From contig JAJZRU010000002.1 of the NCBI GenBank assembly GCA_021802555.1, positions 123,204 through 187,203 of the forward strand: 64,000 bases of DNA, written 5' to 3'. The notes beneath the pieces were generated by a model, which saw nothing but the letters and a program-made list of their open reading frames with translations, made no database searches and had not been told where the DNA came from. The position numbers and the translations under genes are program-made. The DNA is from Pseudomonadota bacterium (lineage in GTDB: Bacteria; Pseudomonadota; Gammaproteobacteria; Burkholderiales; Thiobacillaceae). Of the stretch, positions 24,273 to 33,305 are shown piece by piece (position 1 is the stretch's first letter; each line of letters begins with the position of its first letter).

Positions 24273-25667
24273 ATGGAACGCGCGGTGCGCTACCGCGAAT
24301 ATCTGGCGGACTGCCGGCGCGCCGTCGCCATGGCCGAGCCGCTCGCCGCCAGCGGGCGCCTGACGCGCGTGGCGGGCCTGGTGATGGAAGCCGTGGGCCT
24401 GCGCCTGCCCATCGGCGCGCAATGCCTGGTGCAGGTGCAGGGCGGCCAGCAGGTAGACGCCGAAGTGGTGGGCTTTGCCGGCGATCGCCTCTACCTCATG
24501 CCCAGCACCGACATCTACGGCGTCATGCCGGGCGCCCGCGTGGTGCCGGAGAACCCGCTGGCGCAAGTGCCGCCGCGCTTCGGCACGCGCTACGTGCCGC
24601 GCCGCCGCGCCCAGGATCGCGTGCGCCAGGTGCCTGTGGGGCCGGAACTGCTGGGGCGCGTGCTGGACGGCGCGGGACGGCCGCTGGACGGCCTCGGGCC
24701 GCTCGATCTGGAGCGGCGCGCGCCGCTGTATTCGCGCCCGGTCAATCCGCTCGACCGCGCGCCCATACGTCAGCCGCTCGACGTGGGCGTGCGCGCCATC
24801 AACGGCCTGTTCACCGTGGGCCGCGGCCAGCGCCTGGGCCTGTTCGCCGGCAGCGGCATAGGCAAGAGCATGCTGCTGGGGATGATGGCGCGCTACACCG
24901 AGGCGGACGTCGTCGTGGTGGCGCTCATCGGCGAGCGCGGGCGCGAAGTGCGCGAATTCATCCACCACAACCTGGGCAAGGAAGGCATGCGGCGCGCCGT
25001 GGTGGTCGCCGCGCCTGCCGACGTGCCTCCGCTCATGCGCCTGAACGGCGCGGCCTATGCCCTGGCCGTCGCGGAGTATTTCCGCGACCAGGGGCTGCAG
25101 GTGCTGCTCATCATGGATTCGCTCACGCGCTACGCCATGGCGCAGCGCGAGGTGGCGCTCGCCATCGGCGAGCCGCCGGCCACGCGCGGCTATCCGCCCT
25201 CGGTGTTCGCGCGCCTGCCGCAGTTGGCGGAGCGCGCCGGCAACGGCAAGGGCGGCGGCGGCTCCATCACCGCCTTCTTCACCGTGCTCATGGAAGGCGA
25301 CGACCAGCAGGACCCCATCGCCGACGCCGCGCGCGCCATTCTCGACGGCCATATCGTGCTGTCGCGCGATCTCGCCGACGCCGGCATCTATCCCGCCATC
25401 GACGTCGAATCGTCCATCAGCCGGGCGCTGCCGGATCTGGCGGGCGAGGACGACATGACGCGCATCCGCCGCTTCCGCTACCTGTACTCGCGCTACCAGA
25501 AAGGCCGCGATCTGCTGGCGGTGGGCGCTTACGTGCCGGGGGCCGACGCTGTGCTGGACGAGGCGGTCAAGCTGCATCCGCGCCTGCAGGCCTACCTGGC
25601 GCAGGATTGGCGCAGCGCGGCGGATCTTGCCGAGGCGCGGCAAGGACTGGCCCAAATATTTGCCTGA
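24273..25667 (+). CDS. fliI: Flagellum-specific ATP synthase FliI
   Basis: 464-residue F1-beta-like hexameric ATPase that unfolds and feeds substrates to the flagellar export gate. Walker A is [14 protein letters not shown] (about residue 195), followed by [14 protein letters not shown], Walker B region [20 protein letters not shown], and [24 protein letters not shown] typical of FliI. The length is usual. The ATG at 24273 directly follows an in-frame TGA. The fliJ ATG is 1 bp after the stop. Confidence 0.96.
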   Translation: MERAVRYREYLADCRRAVAMAEPLAASGRLTRVAGLVMEAVGLRLPIGAQCLVQVQGGQQVDAEVVGFAGDRLYLMPSTDIYGVMPGARVVPENPLAQVPPRFGTRYVPRRRAQDRVRQVPVGPELLGRVLDGAGRPLDGLGPLDLERRAPLYSRPVNPLDRAPIRQPLDVGVRAINGLFTVGRGQRLGLFAGSGIGKSMLLGMMARYTEADVVVVALIGERGREVREFIHHNLGKEGMRRAVVVAAPADVPPLMRLNGAAYALAVAEYFRDQGLQVLLIMDSLTRYAMAQREVALAIGEPPATRGYPPSVFARLPQLAERAGNGKGGGGSITAFFTVLMEGDDQQDPIADAARAILDGHIVLSRDLADAGIYPAIDVESSISRALPDLAGEDDMTRIRRFRYLYSRYQKGRDLLAVGAYVPGADAVLDEAVKLHPRLQAYLAQDWRSAADLAEARQGLAQIFA

Positions 25668-25668
25668 G

Positions 25669-26136
25669 ATGGCCGCCTTCCCTTTGCAAATGGTGCTTGA
25701 TCTGGCGGAGCGGCGCGCCGAAGGCCGCATGCAGAAGGTGCGCATGGCGCACGGCGAGTGGCTGCTGGCGCGCGCGCGCCTGGTGCGCCTGGAGGACGAA
25801 GCGGAGCGCTATCGACTGGCGTTCCAGCGGGCCGTAGGCACGGGCAGCAGCGGCGGATTGTGGCGCGAGGGCGCCGCGCATCTGGAGGAACTGGCGCGGC
25901 GCCGCGCCGAGGGCCGCCGTGCGATCGAGCAGCGCCATGCGCTGTGGCAGGCGGCGCTGCGGGACTGGCGCGAGGAAAAGCGGCGCGTGGACGCCCTGCG
26001 CGTGCTCAAGGGCCGCCATGAATTGCAGGAAGTGCGCCGCCGCGGCCGTCAGGAGGCCAAGCTGCACGATGAACTCGCGGCGCGCGCGGCGCAGCTGCGC
26101 GCCATGGTGGAAGGTACGCAGGGAGGGAGCGCGTGA
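25669..26136 (+). CDS. fliJ: Flagellar export chaperone FliJ
   Basis: 155 residues, almost wholly predicted helical coiled coil rich in Arg, Glu and Ala (FPLQMVLDLAERRAEGRMQK, then LEELARRRAEGRRAIEQRH, and HELQEVRRRGRQEAKLHDEL), as expected for the FliJ stalk that sits in the FliI ring. Sequence identity in this family is low, so the call rests on size, coiled-coil character and its place right after fliI. The ATG is one base after the fliI stop. Its own stop overlaps the GTG of the next gene. Confidence 0.85.
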   Translation: MAAFPLQMVLDLAERRAEGRMQKVRMAHGEWLLARARLVRLEDEAERYRLAFQRAVGTGSSGGLWREGAAHLEELARRRAEGRRAIEQRHALWQAALRDWREEKRRVDALRVLKGRHELQEVRRRGRQEAKLHDELAARAAQLRAMVEGTQGGSA

Positions 26137-26609
26137 ACTTGAAGATGGCGTCGTTGAGCCCGGCCGAACGGGCTTTCCTGCTCGGCGGCAGTCTGGCGGA
26201 TTTTGCCCGGATGCTGGGCCGCCACATGCACGTGCGTCTGCGCCAGGCCCTGCCGCGGGAGGCGGGCCTGCAGGTGATCTGGGTGGACGGCGGCGACGAC
26301 GATTTGGCCACGACGGACGACTGGCTGGCCCTGGATGCGGCCTTGATCGGCGCCTGGGGCGAGGCGCGCTGGAGTATGGCCCTGGCGCCCGGCGCGGGGG
26401 GGTTCGCCGCGCGCGTGGCGGAGGACTTGCGTGCGCGCCTGAGCCGCGCCTATGCGCAAGCCTGGCTGGACGGCGGAGGGGAATTGCGCAGCCTGCATTA
26501 TCAAGTCCAGTTGCGCGGCGCGGCTGGACGCTGCCGCTACTACCCGGCCGCCCTGGGCGATGCTTCCGCCCTGATGCGTTGGGCGCGGACCATGGTGGGC
26601 ATGCCATGA
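26133..26609 (+). CDS. Unknown protein in the flagellar operon, 158 residues
   Basis: I do not recognise this protein. It starts with GTG at 26133 overlapping the fliJ stop (GTGA), after GGGAGGGA, and ends overlapping the fliO ATG, so it is firmly part of the operon. It is soluble, with no signal peptide or membrane helix, and opens MNLKMASLSPAERAFLLGGS. Other visible stretches are MHVRLRQALPREAGLQVIWV, a run of acidic residues DGGDDDLATTDD, and SRAYAQAWLDGGGELRSLHY. It occupies the place where fliK, fliL, fliM and fliN usually lie. I see no SpoA domain like that of FliM/FliN and no proline-rich FliK-type region. A rotor or export accessory role is inferred only from position. Confidence 0.75.
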   Translation: MNLKMASLSPAERAFLLGGSLADFARMLGRHMHVRLRQALPREAGLQVIWVDGGDDDLATTDDWLALDAALIGAWGEARWSMALAPGAGGFAARVAEDLRARLSRAYAQAWLDGGGELRSLHYQVQLRGAAGRCRYYPAALGDASALMRWARTMVGMP

Positions 26610-26953
26610 CGCGCGCGTCGCCTTACGCGCTGGCGGCGCTCGCCGCACCCGCCACTGCCCAGGCGGCCGGGCAAGGCGGCGGTTACGGCACGCTGGTGCT
26701 GTCTTTGCTGGTGGTGTTGGGAGTATTCGTCGCCCTGGCCTGGCTGGCGCGCCGTTTCCTGCCCGCGGCCGGCGCACGCGGCGCCATGCGCGTGGTGGCA
26801 AGTCTGTCCCTGGGAGCGCGCGAGCGCATCGTCGTGGTCGAACTGGCAGGGGAGTGGCTGGTGTTGGGTGTGGGCGGGGGCCGGGTCAATCTCCTGGCGC
26901 GCCTGCCGGCCGCCGCCATGGTTTCCGGCCAAAACGGAGGGGACAAGGCGTGA
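26606..26953 (+). CDS. fliO: Flagellar biosynthetic protein FliO
   Basis: 115 residues. A hydrophobic N-terminus (YALAALAAPATAQA) resembling a signal peptide is followed by one strong membrane helix (LVLSLLVVLGVFVALAWLARRF) and a short cytoplasmic domain with the pattern MRVVASLSLGARERIVVVEL and WLVLGVGGGRVNLLARL. FliO helps assemble the FliP pore and is specific to flagella, not to virulence injectisomes. It overlaps both neighbours by 4 bp. Confidence 0.88.
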   Translation: MTRASPYALAALAAPATAQAAGQGGGYGTLVLSLLVVLGVFVALAWLARRFLPAAGARGAMRVVASLSLGARERIVVVELAGEWLVLGVGGGRVNLLARLPAAAMVSGQNGGDKA

Positions 26954-27675
26954 GGATGCGCTGGTGGTTGGGCGTGGGCATGTTGGTGTTTTCAGTCGGC
27001 GCGTGGGCGGCGCAAGGGGATTTGCCGCTCTTCTCGGTGGCGGGGGCGCGCATCGGTGTGGCGCCCGCGGCCTGGCCCTTTCTCGCCCTGTTCCCCTTCC
27101 TGCCGGCCCTGGCGCTGGCCTTCTCGGCCTTCACGCGTATCGCGGTGGTGCTGTTCCTGCTGCGCCAGGGCCTGGGCAGCGAGCATGCGCCGCCCAATGT
27201 GGTGCTGCTGGGCCTGAGCCTGCTGCTCACTTGGTTCGTCATGACGCCCACCTTGAACCGCATCGACAGCGTGGCCTGGCAGCCCTACCAGCAAGGCACC
27301 CTGGCAGCTCAGGCGGCCGCGAATGCGGCGGCGGTGCCGCTCAAGGAATTCATGCTGCGCCAGACGCGGCGCGAGGATTTGCAGATGTTCCTGGGCCGGC
27401 CCGTGAGCGACGCGGATCTCAAGGCGCCCGCACAACTGGCCATGGACGCCCTGGCCCCGGCATTTTTCGTGAGCGAGCTGCAAACGGCTTTCCGGGTCGG
27501 CTTCATGGTGATCCTGCCTTTCCTCATCATCGATCTGGTGGTGTCCAGCGTGCTCATGGCGCTGGGCATGGTGATGGTGCCGCCGCAACTGGTGTCCTTC
27601 CCCATGAAGCTCATGCTGTTCGTGCTGGCCGACGGCTGGCATCTGTTGGCCGGCTCCCTGATCCAGAGTTTCTGA
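26950..27675 (+). CDS. fliP: Flagellar export gate protein FliP
   Basis: 241 residues from GTG at 26950 (overlapping the fliO stop), or 239 from ATG at 26956. A cleavable signal peptide (MRWWLGVGMLVFSVGAWAA) is followed by four membrane helices. Family signatures are AFTRIAVVLFLLRQGLGSEH, PPNVVLLGLSLLLTWFVMTP, and VSELQTAFRVGFMVILPFLI near the C-terminus, with MALGMVMVPPQLVSFPMKLM. FliP pentamer with FliQ and FliR forms the export pore. fliQ starts 1 bp after the stop. Confidence 0.95.
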   Translation: MRMRWWLGVGMLVFSVGAWAAQGDLPLFSVAGARIGVAPAAWPFLALFPFLPALALAFSAFTRIAVVLFLLRQGLGSEHAPPNVVLLGLSLLLTWFVMTPTLNRIDSVAWQPYQQGTLAAQAAANAAAVPLKEFMLRQTRREDLQMFLGRPVSDADLKAPAQLAMDALAPAFFVSELQTAFRVGFMVILPFLIIDLVVSSVLMALGMVMVPPQLVSFPMKLMLFVLADGWHLLAGSLIQSF

Positions 27676-27676
27676 G

Positions 27677-27931
27677 ATGGGCGACCTGCTGCAACAAGCC
27701 CTCTGGCTCGCCTTCTGGATCTCCCTGCCCCTGCTCGGGGCCGCGCTGGTCACGGCCCTGGTCGTGAGCCTGTTCCAGGCCGCCACGCAAATCCTCGAAC
27801 CCACCTTGTCCTTCGTGCCCAAGCTCATCCTGGTGGCTCTGCTGATCGCGCTGCTGGGCGCCTGGATGGGCGGCCGGCTGGTGGATTTCGCCCAGGAGGT
27901 TTGGGGGCACTGGGCCGCCTGGCTGGATTGA
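27677..27931 (+). CDS. fliQ: Flagellar export gate protein FliQ
   Basis: 84 residues, two membrane helices, normal size for the family. Conserved text includes [20 protein letters not shown], the loop common to FliQ and SctS proteins. Part of the FliPQR export pore. The fliR ATG follows 2 bases after its stop. Confidence 0.93.
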   Translation: MGDLLQQALWLAFWISLPLLGAALVTALVVSLFQAATQILEPTLSFVPKLILVALLIALLGAWMGGRLVDFAQEVWGHWAAWLD

Positions 27932-27933
27932 GG

Positions 27934-28665
27934 ATGGAAGGCGTCTTGTGGCTCTATGCCTGGGCGCGCTTGGCGGGCTGGGCGAGCCTCGATCCCGTGC
28001 TGGGCGCGGCGCGCCTGCCGTGGTTCTTGCGCCTGGGCTTGGCGGGGGCGCTTGCCGCAGTCACGCCGCCACTCGCAGGTCAAGTACCGGCGCCGCTGAC
28101 CGTGCCGGGGGGGCTGGCTCTGGCGCTGGAGTTTCTGCTCGGCGCCAGTTTTTCCCTGGTGCTGCGCATCTTTCTCGGCGCGGCGCAAACGGCGCTGGCC
28201 TGGGGTATGCAGGCCGCCGGCTGGGGCAGCCTCGCGGTCTATGCGCCCGAGGCGCCGGCAGGTACGCCCATGCTGCGGCGCCTGGGATTCTGGCTCGCGC
28301 TGCTGATCTTCCTGGGCGCGCATGGCGAAGCCCTGCTGGTGCAGGCCCTGCTCAAGAGCCTGAGCGCCCTGCCGCCGGGTCGCTGGGCCTGGGCGCAAGC
28401 GGTGGACGCGCCGCGCCTGGGTGGGGTTTTCTTCACCCTGGCGTTGCAATTGGCCTTGCCCTGGCTGGCGCTCGGACTCATGGCGCAGATGGCCTTCGCC
28501 GTGCTGAGCCGCCTCCTGCCGGGCGTGGACGCCTACGCCCACGGTTATGCCTGGCTGGCCCTGGTCTTGCTGTTCTCGCTCGCCTGGCTGCTGCCGGGCC
28601 TGCTGCAGGCGCTGCCGCACGCGCTGTCGCAGGCAGCGTCGTTTTGGCCCGCAGCATTGCGCTGA
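27934..28665 (+). CDS. fliR: Flagellar export gate protein FliR
   Basis: 243 residues with about six membrane helices. FliR-type features: [38 protein letters not shown], and the C-terminal [21 protein letters not shown] region. Last gene of the operon; dapA begins about 70 bp later on the same strand. No flhB or flhA follows. FliR completes a full FliO-P-Q-R gate set, showing that the locus can build an export pore. Confidence 0.92.
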   Translation: MEGVLWLYAWARLAGWASLDPVLGAARLPWFLRLGLAGALAAVTPPLAGQVPAPLTVPGGLALALEFLLGASFSLVLRIFLGAAQTALAWGMQAAGWGSLAVYAPEAPAGTPMLRRLGFWLALLIFLGAHGEALLVQALLKSLSALPPGRWAWAQAVDAPRLGGVFFTLALQLALPWLALGLMAQMAFAVLSRLLPGVDAYAHGYAWLALVLLFSLAWLLPGLLQALPHALSQAASFWPAALR

Positions 28666-28736
28666 GCTTTCGGCTTACGGTCGTATCCTTTACACTTCAA
28701 GTTTTTATGCCCACGCGCTGCGCTTGGCACGACAAG

Positions 28737-29624
28737 ATGATCAAGGGTAGTTTGGTAGCCGTCGTCACCCCCATGCATGCGGACGGCGGCCTGGATTTAG
28801 ATGCGCTGCGCCGCCTGGTGGACTGGCATGCGCAGCAGGGCAGCGACGGCCTCGTGGTGGTGGGCACCACCGGGGAGTCACCCACGGTGAATTTCGAGGA
28901 GCACTGCGAAATCCTGCGCGTGAGCGTGGCGCAGGCGGCCGGGCGCCTGCCCGTCATCGCCGGCACGGGGGCCAATTCCACTACCGAAGCCATCGAGCTG
29001 GCGCGCTGCGCCCAGGCAGCCGGCGCCGCCGCCACGCTCTCGGTGACGCCCTACTACAACAAGCCCACCCAGGAAGGTTTGTACCGCCACTTCCGCGCCA
29101 TCGCCGAGGCGGTGGACATTCCCCTGATCCTCTACAACGTGCCCGGACGCACGGCCGTGGATCTGGCCAACGACACCGCCCTGCGTCTGGCCGAGGTGCC
29201 GGGCGTCGTCGGCATCAAGGACGCCACCGGCAGCATCGAGCGTGCCACCGACCTGATCCGCCGCGCCCCGGCAGGCTTCGCGCTCTACAGCGGCGACGAC
29301 GCCAGCGCGCTGGCCTTCATGCTGCTGGGCGGGCACGGCGTGATTTCGGTCACCGCCAACGTCGCGCCCGCGCTCATGCACGAGCTGTGCGCCGCGGCCC
29401 TGGCCGGCGACCTGGCGCGCGCGCGCGCGCTCAACGAGCGCTTGTTTCTGCTGCACACCAGGCTGTTCGTCGAAGCCAATCCCATCCCCGTGAAATGGGC
29501 CTGCGCCGAACTGGGCCTGATCGGGCCCGGCCTGCGCCTGCCGCTCACGCCGCTGTCCCCGCAGCATCATGACACCCTGCGCGCCGCGTTGGCGCACGCA
29601 GGCTTAAGGCAAGGAGATCGCTGA
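28737..29624 (+). CDS. dapA: 4-hydroxy-tetrahydrodipicolinate synthase
   Basis: Condenses pyruvate with aspartate semialdehyde in lysine and diaminopimelate synthesis. 295 residues. The Schiff-base lysine is in [17 protein letters not shown], the catalytic tyrosine in [17 protein letters not shown], and the N-terminal GTTGESPTV is intact. I chose ATG at 28737 ([13 protein letters not shown]), the usual start; another ATG at 28707 is in frame. A plausible -10 (TATCCT) lies near 28684, so dapA may have its own promoter apart from the flagellar operon. bamC follows directly. Confidence 0.97.
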   Translation: MIKGSLVAVVTPMHADGGLDLDALRRLVDWHAQQGSDGLVVVGTTGESPTVNFEEHCEILRVSVAQAAGRLPVIAGTGANSTTEAIELARCAQAAGAAATLSVTPYYNKPTQEGLYRHFRAIAEAVDIPLILYNVPGRTAVDLANDTALRLAEVPGVVGIKDATGSIERATDLIRRAPAGFALYSGDDASALAFMLLGGHGVISVTANVAPALMHELCAAALAGDLARARALNERLFLLHTRLFVEANPIPVKWACAELGLIGPGLRLPLTPLSPQHHDTLRAALAHAGLRQGDR

Positions 29625-30737
29625 ATGCGTTTGTCGTCGCTGGCCGCCGCGGCCCTGATTCTGGCCCTGGGCGGTTGCAGTTCCCTGGGCATCCTGGAAA
29701 ACAAGAAGGTGGACTACAAGTCCCAGGGCAAGATAGAAAACACCCTGGAGATGCCGCCCAATCTGATCGGGCCGCAGGGCGACGGCCGCTATGCCGTCCC
29801 TGCCGGCGCCGCCGGCACGTATTCGGCCTATGCGCAGGGGGTGCAGACGCAGGTTTCCTCGGATGAGCAGACGGTGCTGCCCAAGACCCCGGGCATCCGC
29901 CTGGAGCGCTCCGGCACCGAGACCTGGCTGGTGGTGGATCAGAGCCCCGAAGAGCTCTGGCCCAGGCTGACGGAGTTCTGGCAGGGCATGGGCTTCATCC
30001 TGGAGAAGAACGACCCACGCACCGGCGTCATGCAGACCGGCTGGGCGGAGAATCGCGCCAATATTCCCGAAGACTTCATTCGCCGCACCATAGGCAAAGT
30101 CTTTGGCGGCCTGTATTCCACGCCCTACCGCGACCGCTTCCGCACCTGGATAGAGCGCGATCCCAAGGGCGGCACGGACGTCTTCGTCAGCCACGAAGGC
30201 GTGCAGGAGGTCTACACTAGTTCGGCCCAGGACCAGACGAAATGGGAGCCGTCCCCGCCCAACCCGGGGCTGGTGGTGGAAATGCAGCGCCGCTTGATGA
30301 CCTTCCTGGGCGTGCCCAAGGCGCAGGCCCAGCAGGCATTGGCGCAGGCGCCCAAGCCCGACCGCGCCCGGATCGTCGACAGCGGCCCCAACGCGCCGAC
30401 GCTGGTAGTGGACGACAACCTCGATACCGCCTGGCAGCGCGTGGGCGTGGCACTCAACCGCGTCGGCTTCGTGGTGGAAGATCGCGATCGCGAGAAGGGG
30501 CTTTATTACGTACGCTACATCGACCCGGCCGCCGAGCAGGGGAGCAAGCCGAGCTGGTTCTCCAAGCTGGCCTTCTGGCGCAGCAAACCCAAGGCCACGC
30601 CGCAGATACACATCCTGGTGAATGCGCAGGGCAACGACAAGACGCTGGTGAGCGTGCTGCCCGGTGTCGCGGGTGCGATGGTCGAACCCCATACGCGCAA
30701 GCAGATCGTCACCTTGCTTTACCAGCAGCTGCGGTGA
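29625..30737 (+). CDS. bamC: Outer membrane assembly lipoprotein BamC
   Basis: 370 residues. A lipoprotein signal peptide with lipobox LGGC puts the modified cysteine at residue 18. The unstructured N-terminal segment that binds BamD (KVDYKSQGKIENTLEMPPNL) is clear, followed by two helix-grip domains (about 95-215 and 240-370; EELWPRLTEFWQGMGFILEK and LDTAWQRVGVALNRVGFVVE). It acts in the BAM complex at the inner face of the outer membrane. The ATG immediately follows the dapA stop, with AAGGAGA as ribosome site. This dapA-bamC order is typical of beta- and gammaproteobacteria. Confidence 0.93.
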   Translation: MRLSSLAAAALILALGGCSSLGILENKKVDYKSQGKIENTLEMPPNLIGPQGDGRYAVPAGAAGTYSAYAQGVQTQVSSDEQTVLPKTPGIRLERSGTETWLVVDQSPEELWPRLTEFWQGMGFILEKNDPRTGVMQTGWAENRANIPEDFIRRTIGKVFGGLYSTPYRDRFRTWIERDPKGGTDVFVSHEGVQEVYTSSAQDQTKWEPSPPNPGLVVEMQRRLMTFLGVPKAQAQQALAQAPKPDRARIVDSGPNAPTLVVDDNLDTAWQRVGVALNRVGFVVEDRDREKGLYYVRYIDPAAEQGSKPSWFSKLAFWRSKPKATPQIHILVNAQGNDKTLVSVLPGVAGAMVEPHTRKQIVTLLYQQLR

Positions 30738-30744
30738 GCGGGGC

Positions 30745-31506
30745 ATGCGCTTCGCCTCCCTGGGGAGCGGCTCGGAAGGCAATGCCCTGGTGGTGGAGCG
30801 CGGCCGCACCCGCCTCCTGGTGGACTGCGGCTTCGGCTTGGCCGACGCTTGCCGTCGGCTGGCGCGGCTGGCCGTCGCGCCCGACGATCTCAGCGCCATC
30901 CTGGTGACGCACGAGCACGGCGATCACCTGGGCGGCGTCGCGCGCTTGGCGCTCAAGTACGGCGTGCCGGTCTGGGTGTCGCACGGCACCCTGAGCCAGT
31001 GGCAGGCCGAGCGCCTGCCGCAGGTGGAAGTTTTCGACAGCCATAGTTCATTCGCCATCGAGGAATTGCAAGTGCATCCCTACCCCGTTCCCCATGACGC
31101 GCGCGAGCCGGCGCAGTTCGTGTTTTCGGACGGCGCGCGGCGCCTGGGTCTGCTCACCGATGCCGGCAGCGTCACGGCGCACATGGTGGACATGCTCTCC
31201 GGCCTCGATGCCCTGGTGCTGGAATGCAACCACGATGCCGCCATGCTCGCCGGCGGCCCTTATCCGCCCTTCCTCAAGCAGCGCGTGGGCGGCGCTTACG
31301 GCCATCTGGAAAACGGCCAGGCCGAGGATTTGCTCAGGCGGGTGGATCAAAGCCGGCTGCAGCACGTGGCGGCGGCGCATCTGTCCGCCGCCAACAACAC
31401 GCCCGAACTTGCGCGCGCGGCCCTGGCGCGCGCCCTGGGCTGCGCACAGGACTGGGTGGCCGCGGCGCGGCAGGACTCGGGCCTGTCTTGGCGGAGCATA
31501 CAATGA
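30745..31506 (+). CDS. Metallo-beta-lactamase-fold hydrolase (YycJ-like)
   Basis: 253 residues. The zinc-binding motif THEHGDHLGGVARLA is intact, with further ligands in LLTDAGSV and the C-terminal AAHLSAANNTPELARAALA. The opening MRFASLGSGSEGNALVVERG is typical of the YycJ/WalJ group of MBL proteins, which are thought to act on nucleic acid, although the exact substrate is unproven. The ATG is 7 bp after the bamC stop. Its stop overlaps the rhlE start (ATGA). Confidence 0.88.
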   Translation: MRFASLGSGSEGNALVVERGRTRLLVDCGFGLADACRRLARLAVAPDDLSAILVTHEHGDHLGGVARLALKYGVPVWVSHGTLSQWQAERLPQVEVFDSHSSFAIEELQVHPYPVPHDAREPAQFVFSDGARRLGLLTDAGSVTAHMVDMLSGLDALVLECNHDAAMLAGGPYPPFLKQRVGGAYGHLENGQAEDLLRRVDQSRLQHVAAAHLSAANNTPELARAALARALGCAQDWVAAARQDSGLSWRSIQ

Positions 31507-32783
31507 CCACATTCGCCGACCTCGGCCTGCGCGGCGAAATCCTGCGCGCGCTGGAAGACCTGGGCTACCGCGAGCCCACGCCCATCCAGGCCGCGGTGGT
31601 GCCCATCGCCCTGGCCGGCCGCGACGTGCTGGCCGCGGCGCAGACCGGCACCGGCAAGACCGCGGGTTTCGCCCTGCCGCTCATCGAATTGTTGGCCGCC
31701 CATGCCAGTACCAGCACCTCTCCGGCGCGCCATCCCATACGCGCACTGATCCTGGCGCCCACGCGCGAGCTGGCCATCCAGGTGGAGGAAAGCGTGCGCG
31801 CTTATTGCAAGCACCTGCCGCTGCGCTCGCTGGTGGTCTACGGCGGCGTCAACATCGACACCCAGATTCCGGTCCTGCGCAGCGGCGTGGAAATTCTCGT
31901 CGCCACGCCGGGGCGCCTGCTGGACCATGTGCAGAACAAGACGCTCAATCTCTCGCAGGTGGGCATGCTGGTGCTGGACGAGGCCGACCGCATGCTGGAC
32001 ATGGGCTTCATGCCCGATCTGCGGCGCATCATCGGCCTGCTGCCCGCGGCGCGCCAGAACATGATGTTCTCCGCCACGTTTCCGGAGGAGATCCGGCGCC
32101 TGGCGGACAGCTTCCTGAAAAACCCCGAGCGCGTCGAAGTGGCGCGCCGCAATGCCGCGGCCGAGACGGTGACCCAGGTGGTGCATCCGGTGCATCACGA
32201 GCGCAAGCGTGCCCTGCTGGTGCACCTGGTAAAAAGCCGCGACCTGCGCCAGGTGCTGGTGTTCACCGGCACCAAGCTGATGGCCAACCGCCTGGCCAAT
32301 GAATTGAACCGCGCCGGCCTGCAGGCCGGCGCCATCCACGGCGACAAGACCCAGCAGGAGCGCATCAAGGCGCTCGACGCCTTCAAGCATGGAGAAGTGC
32401 GCATCCTGGTCGCCACCGACGTGGCGGCACGCGGCCTGGACATCGAGGCGCTGCCCTATGTGGTGAACTACGACCTGCCGCACAACGCCGAGGATTATGT
32501 GCACCGCATCGGCCGCACCGGGCGGGCGGGGGCGCGCGGCGAGGCTATCTCCCTGGTGAGCGAGGCGGAAAACCGCTACCTGGAGGACATCGAAAAGCTC
32601 CTCAAAACGCAGCTCGTGAAGCAGCCCGTGGCAGACTTCTCCGGCCGCGCCGACGAGCTTGCCGGCTATGTCGCGGCGCCTTCGGCATCCGCGGCGCCTG
32701 TGGCCCCGGCGGCGCCGCGGCCGCGCGCGCCCAAGCAGATTGCCGCCTTATTCCTGCCCCCCGCCGGATCGGGCCGGCGCTGA
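31503..32783 (+). CDS. rhlE: DEAD-box ATP-dependent RNA helicase RhlE
   Basis: 426 residues. All core motifs are present: Q motif with YREPTPIQAAVVPIAL, motif I AAQTGTGKT, motif Ia PTRELAIQ, motif II VLDEADRMLDMGF, motif III SAT, and motif VI HRIGRTGRAG. The C-terminal tail is short and rich in Pro and Ala, ending in PRPRAPKQIAALFLPPAG, the RhlE-type ending. Works in RNA and ribosome metabolism. Its start overlaps the preceding gene by 4 bp, and its last 36 bp overlap ampD, which runs the other way. Confidence 0.94.
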   Translation: MTTFADLGLRGEILRALEDLGYREPTPIQAAVVPIALAGRDVLAAAQTGTGKTAGFALPLIELLAAHASTSTSPARHPIRALILAPTRELAIQVEESVRAYCKHLPLRSLVVYGGVNIDTQIPVLRSGVEILVATPGRLLDHVQNKTLNLSQVGMLVLDEADRMLDMGFMPDLRRIIGLLPAARQNMMFSATFPEEIRRLADSFLKNPERVEVARRNAAAETVTQVVHPVHHERKRALLVHLVKSRDLRQVLVFTGTKLMANRLANELNRAGLQAGAIHGDKTQQERIKALDAFKHGEVRILVATDVAARGLDIEALPYVVNYDLPHNAEDYVHRIGRTGRAGARGEAISLVSEAENRYLEDIEKLLKTQLVKQPVADFSGRADELAGYVAAPSASAAPVAPAAPRPRAPKQIAALFLPPAGSGRR

Positions 32784-33305
32784 AATCCTGCCCCAGTCGA
32801 AGGCGGGGCCGGGATCGGTCTTGCGTCCGGGCGCAATGTCGCTGTGCCCGGCCAGGCGCAAATCCGCATAAATGCTGCCAAGCGCGGCGACGAGCTGATT
32901 CAGCCGCGCGTATTGCGCGCCCGTATAGGGCAGGGTGTCCGTGCCCTCCAACTCCACGCCGACGGAGTAATCATTGCAGCGCTCCCAGCCCTGCCAGCTA
33001 GAAGCTCCGGCGTGCCAGGCGCGCTTGGTGGTGGGCACGAACTGGATCAGCTCGCCGTCGCGGCGCAGGAAGAAATGCGCCGACACGCGCAATCCGCGCA
33101 TGGCGCGATAGTAGGGATGGGCATCCCAGTCCAGCCGGCCGGTAAAGAGATCGATCACCGCATCGCCGCCGAATTCCCCGGGCGGCAGGGAGATGTTGTG
33201 GAGCACCAGCAAGCGCACTGCGCCCGCGCCGGGGCGCCAGTCGCAATGCGGCGAAGCGATGTAGCGCACGCCCCGCAGGATGCCGTGGACGTTGAGTTCG
33301 CTCAT
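32748..33305 (-). CDS. ampD: 1,6-anhydro-N-acetylmuramyl-L-alanine amidase AmpD
   Basis: 185-residue cytoplasmic zinc amidase that cleaves muropeptides during peptidoglycan recycling. Zinc ligands can be placed in VRLLVLHNISLPPGEFGG (His) and LAGHSDIAPGRKTDPGPAFDW (His and Asp), with AHFFLRRDGELIQFV and the catalytic-loop NDYSVGVELEGTD between. The 3' end overlaps rhlE tail to tail. The start overlaps the stop of the thioredoxin-like gene (ATGA), so it belongs to a minus-strand transcript led by the large GGDEF-EAL gene. Confidence 0.95.
   Translation of the reverse strand: MSELNVHGILRGVRYIASPHCDWRPGAGAVRLLVLHNISLPPGEFGGDAVIDLFTGRLDWDAHPYYRAMRGLRVSAHFFLRRDGELIQFVPTTKRAWHAGASSWQGWERCNDYSVGVELEGTDTLPYTGAQYARLNQLVAALGSIYADLRLAGHSDIAPGRKTDPGPAFDWGRISAPARSGGGQE

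Noticed and set aside
26133..26609. Reading the unknown operon protein as FliM or FliN
   Set aside because: No SpoA-type beta-rich domain, no GGxG motif, and no N-terminal CheY-binding peptide is visible.
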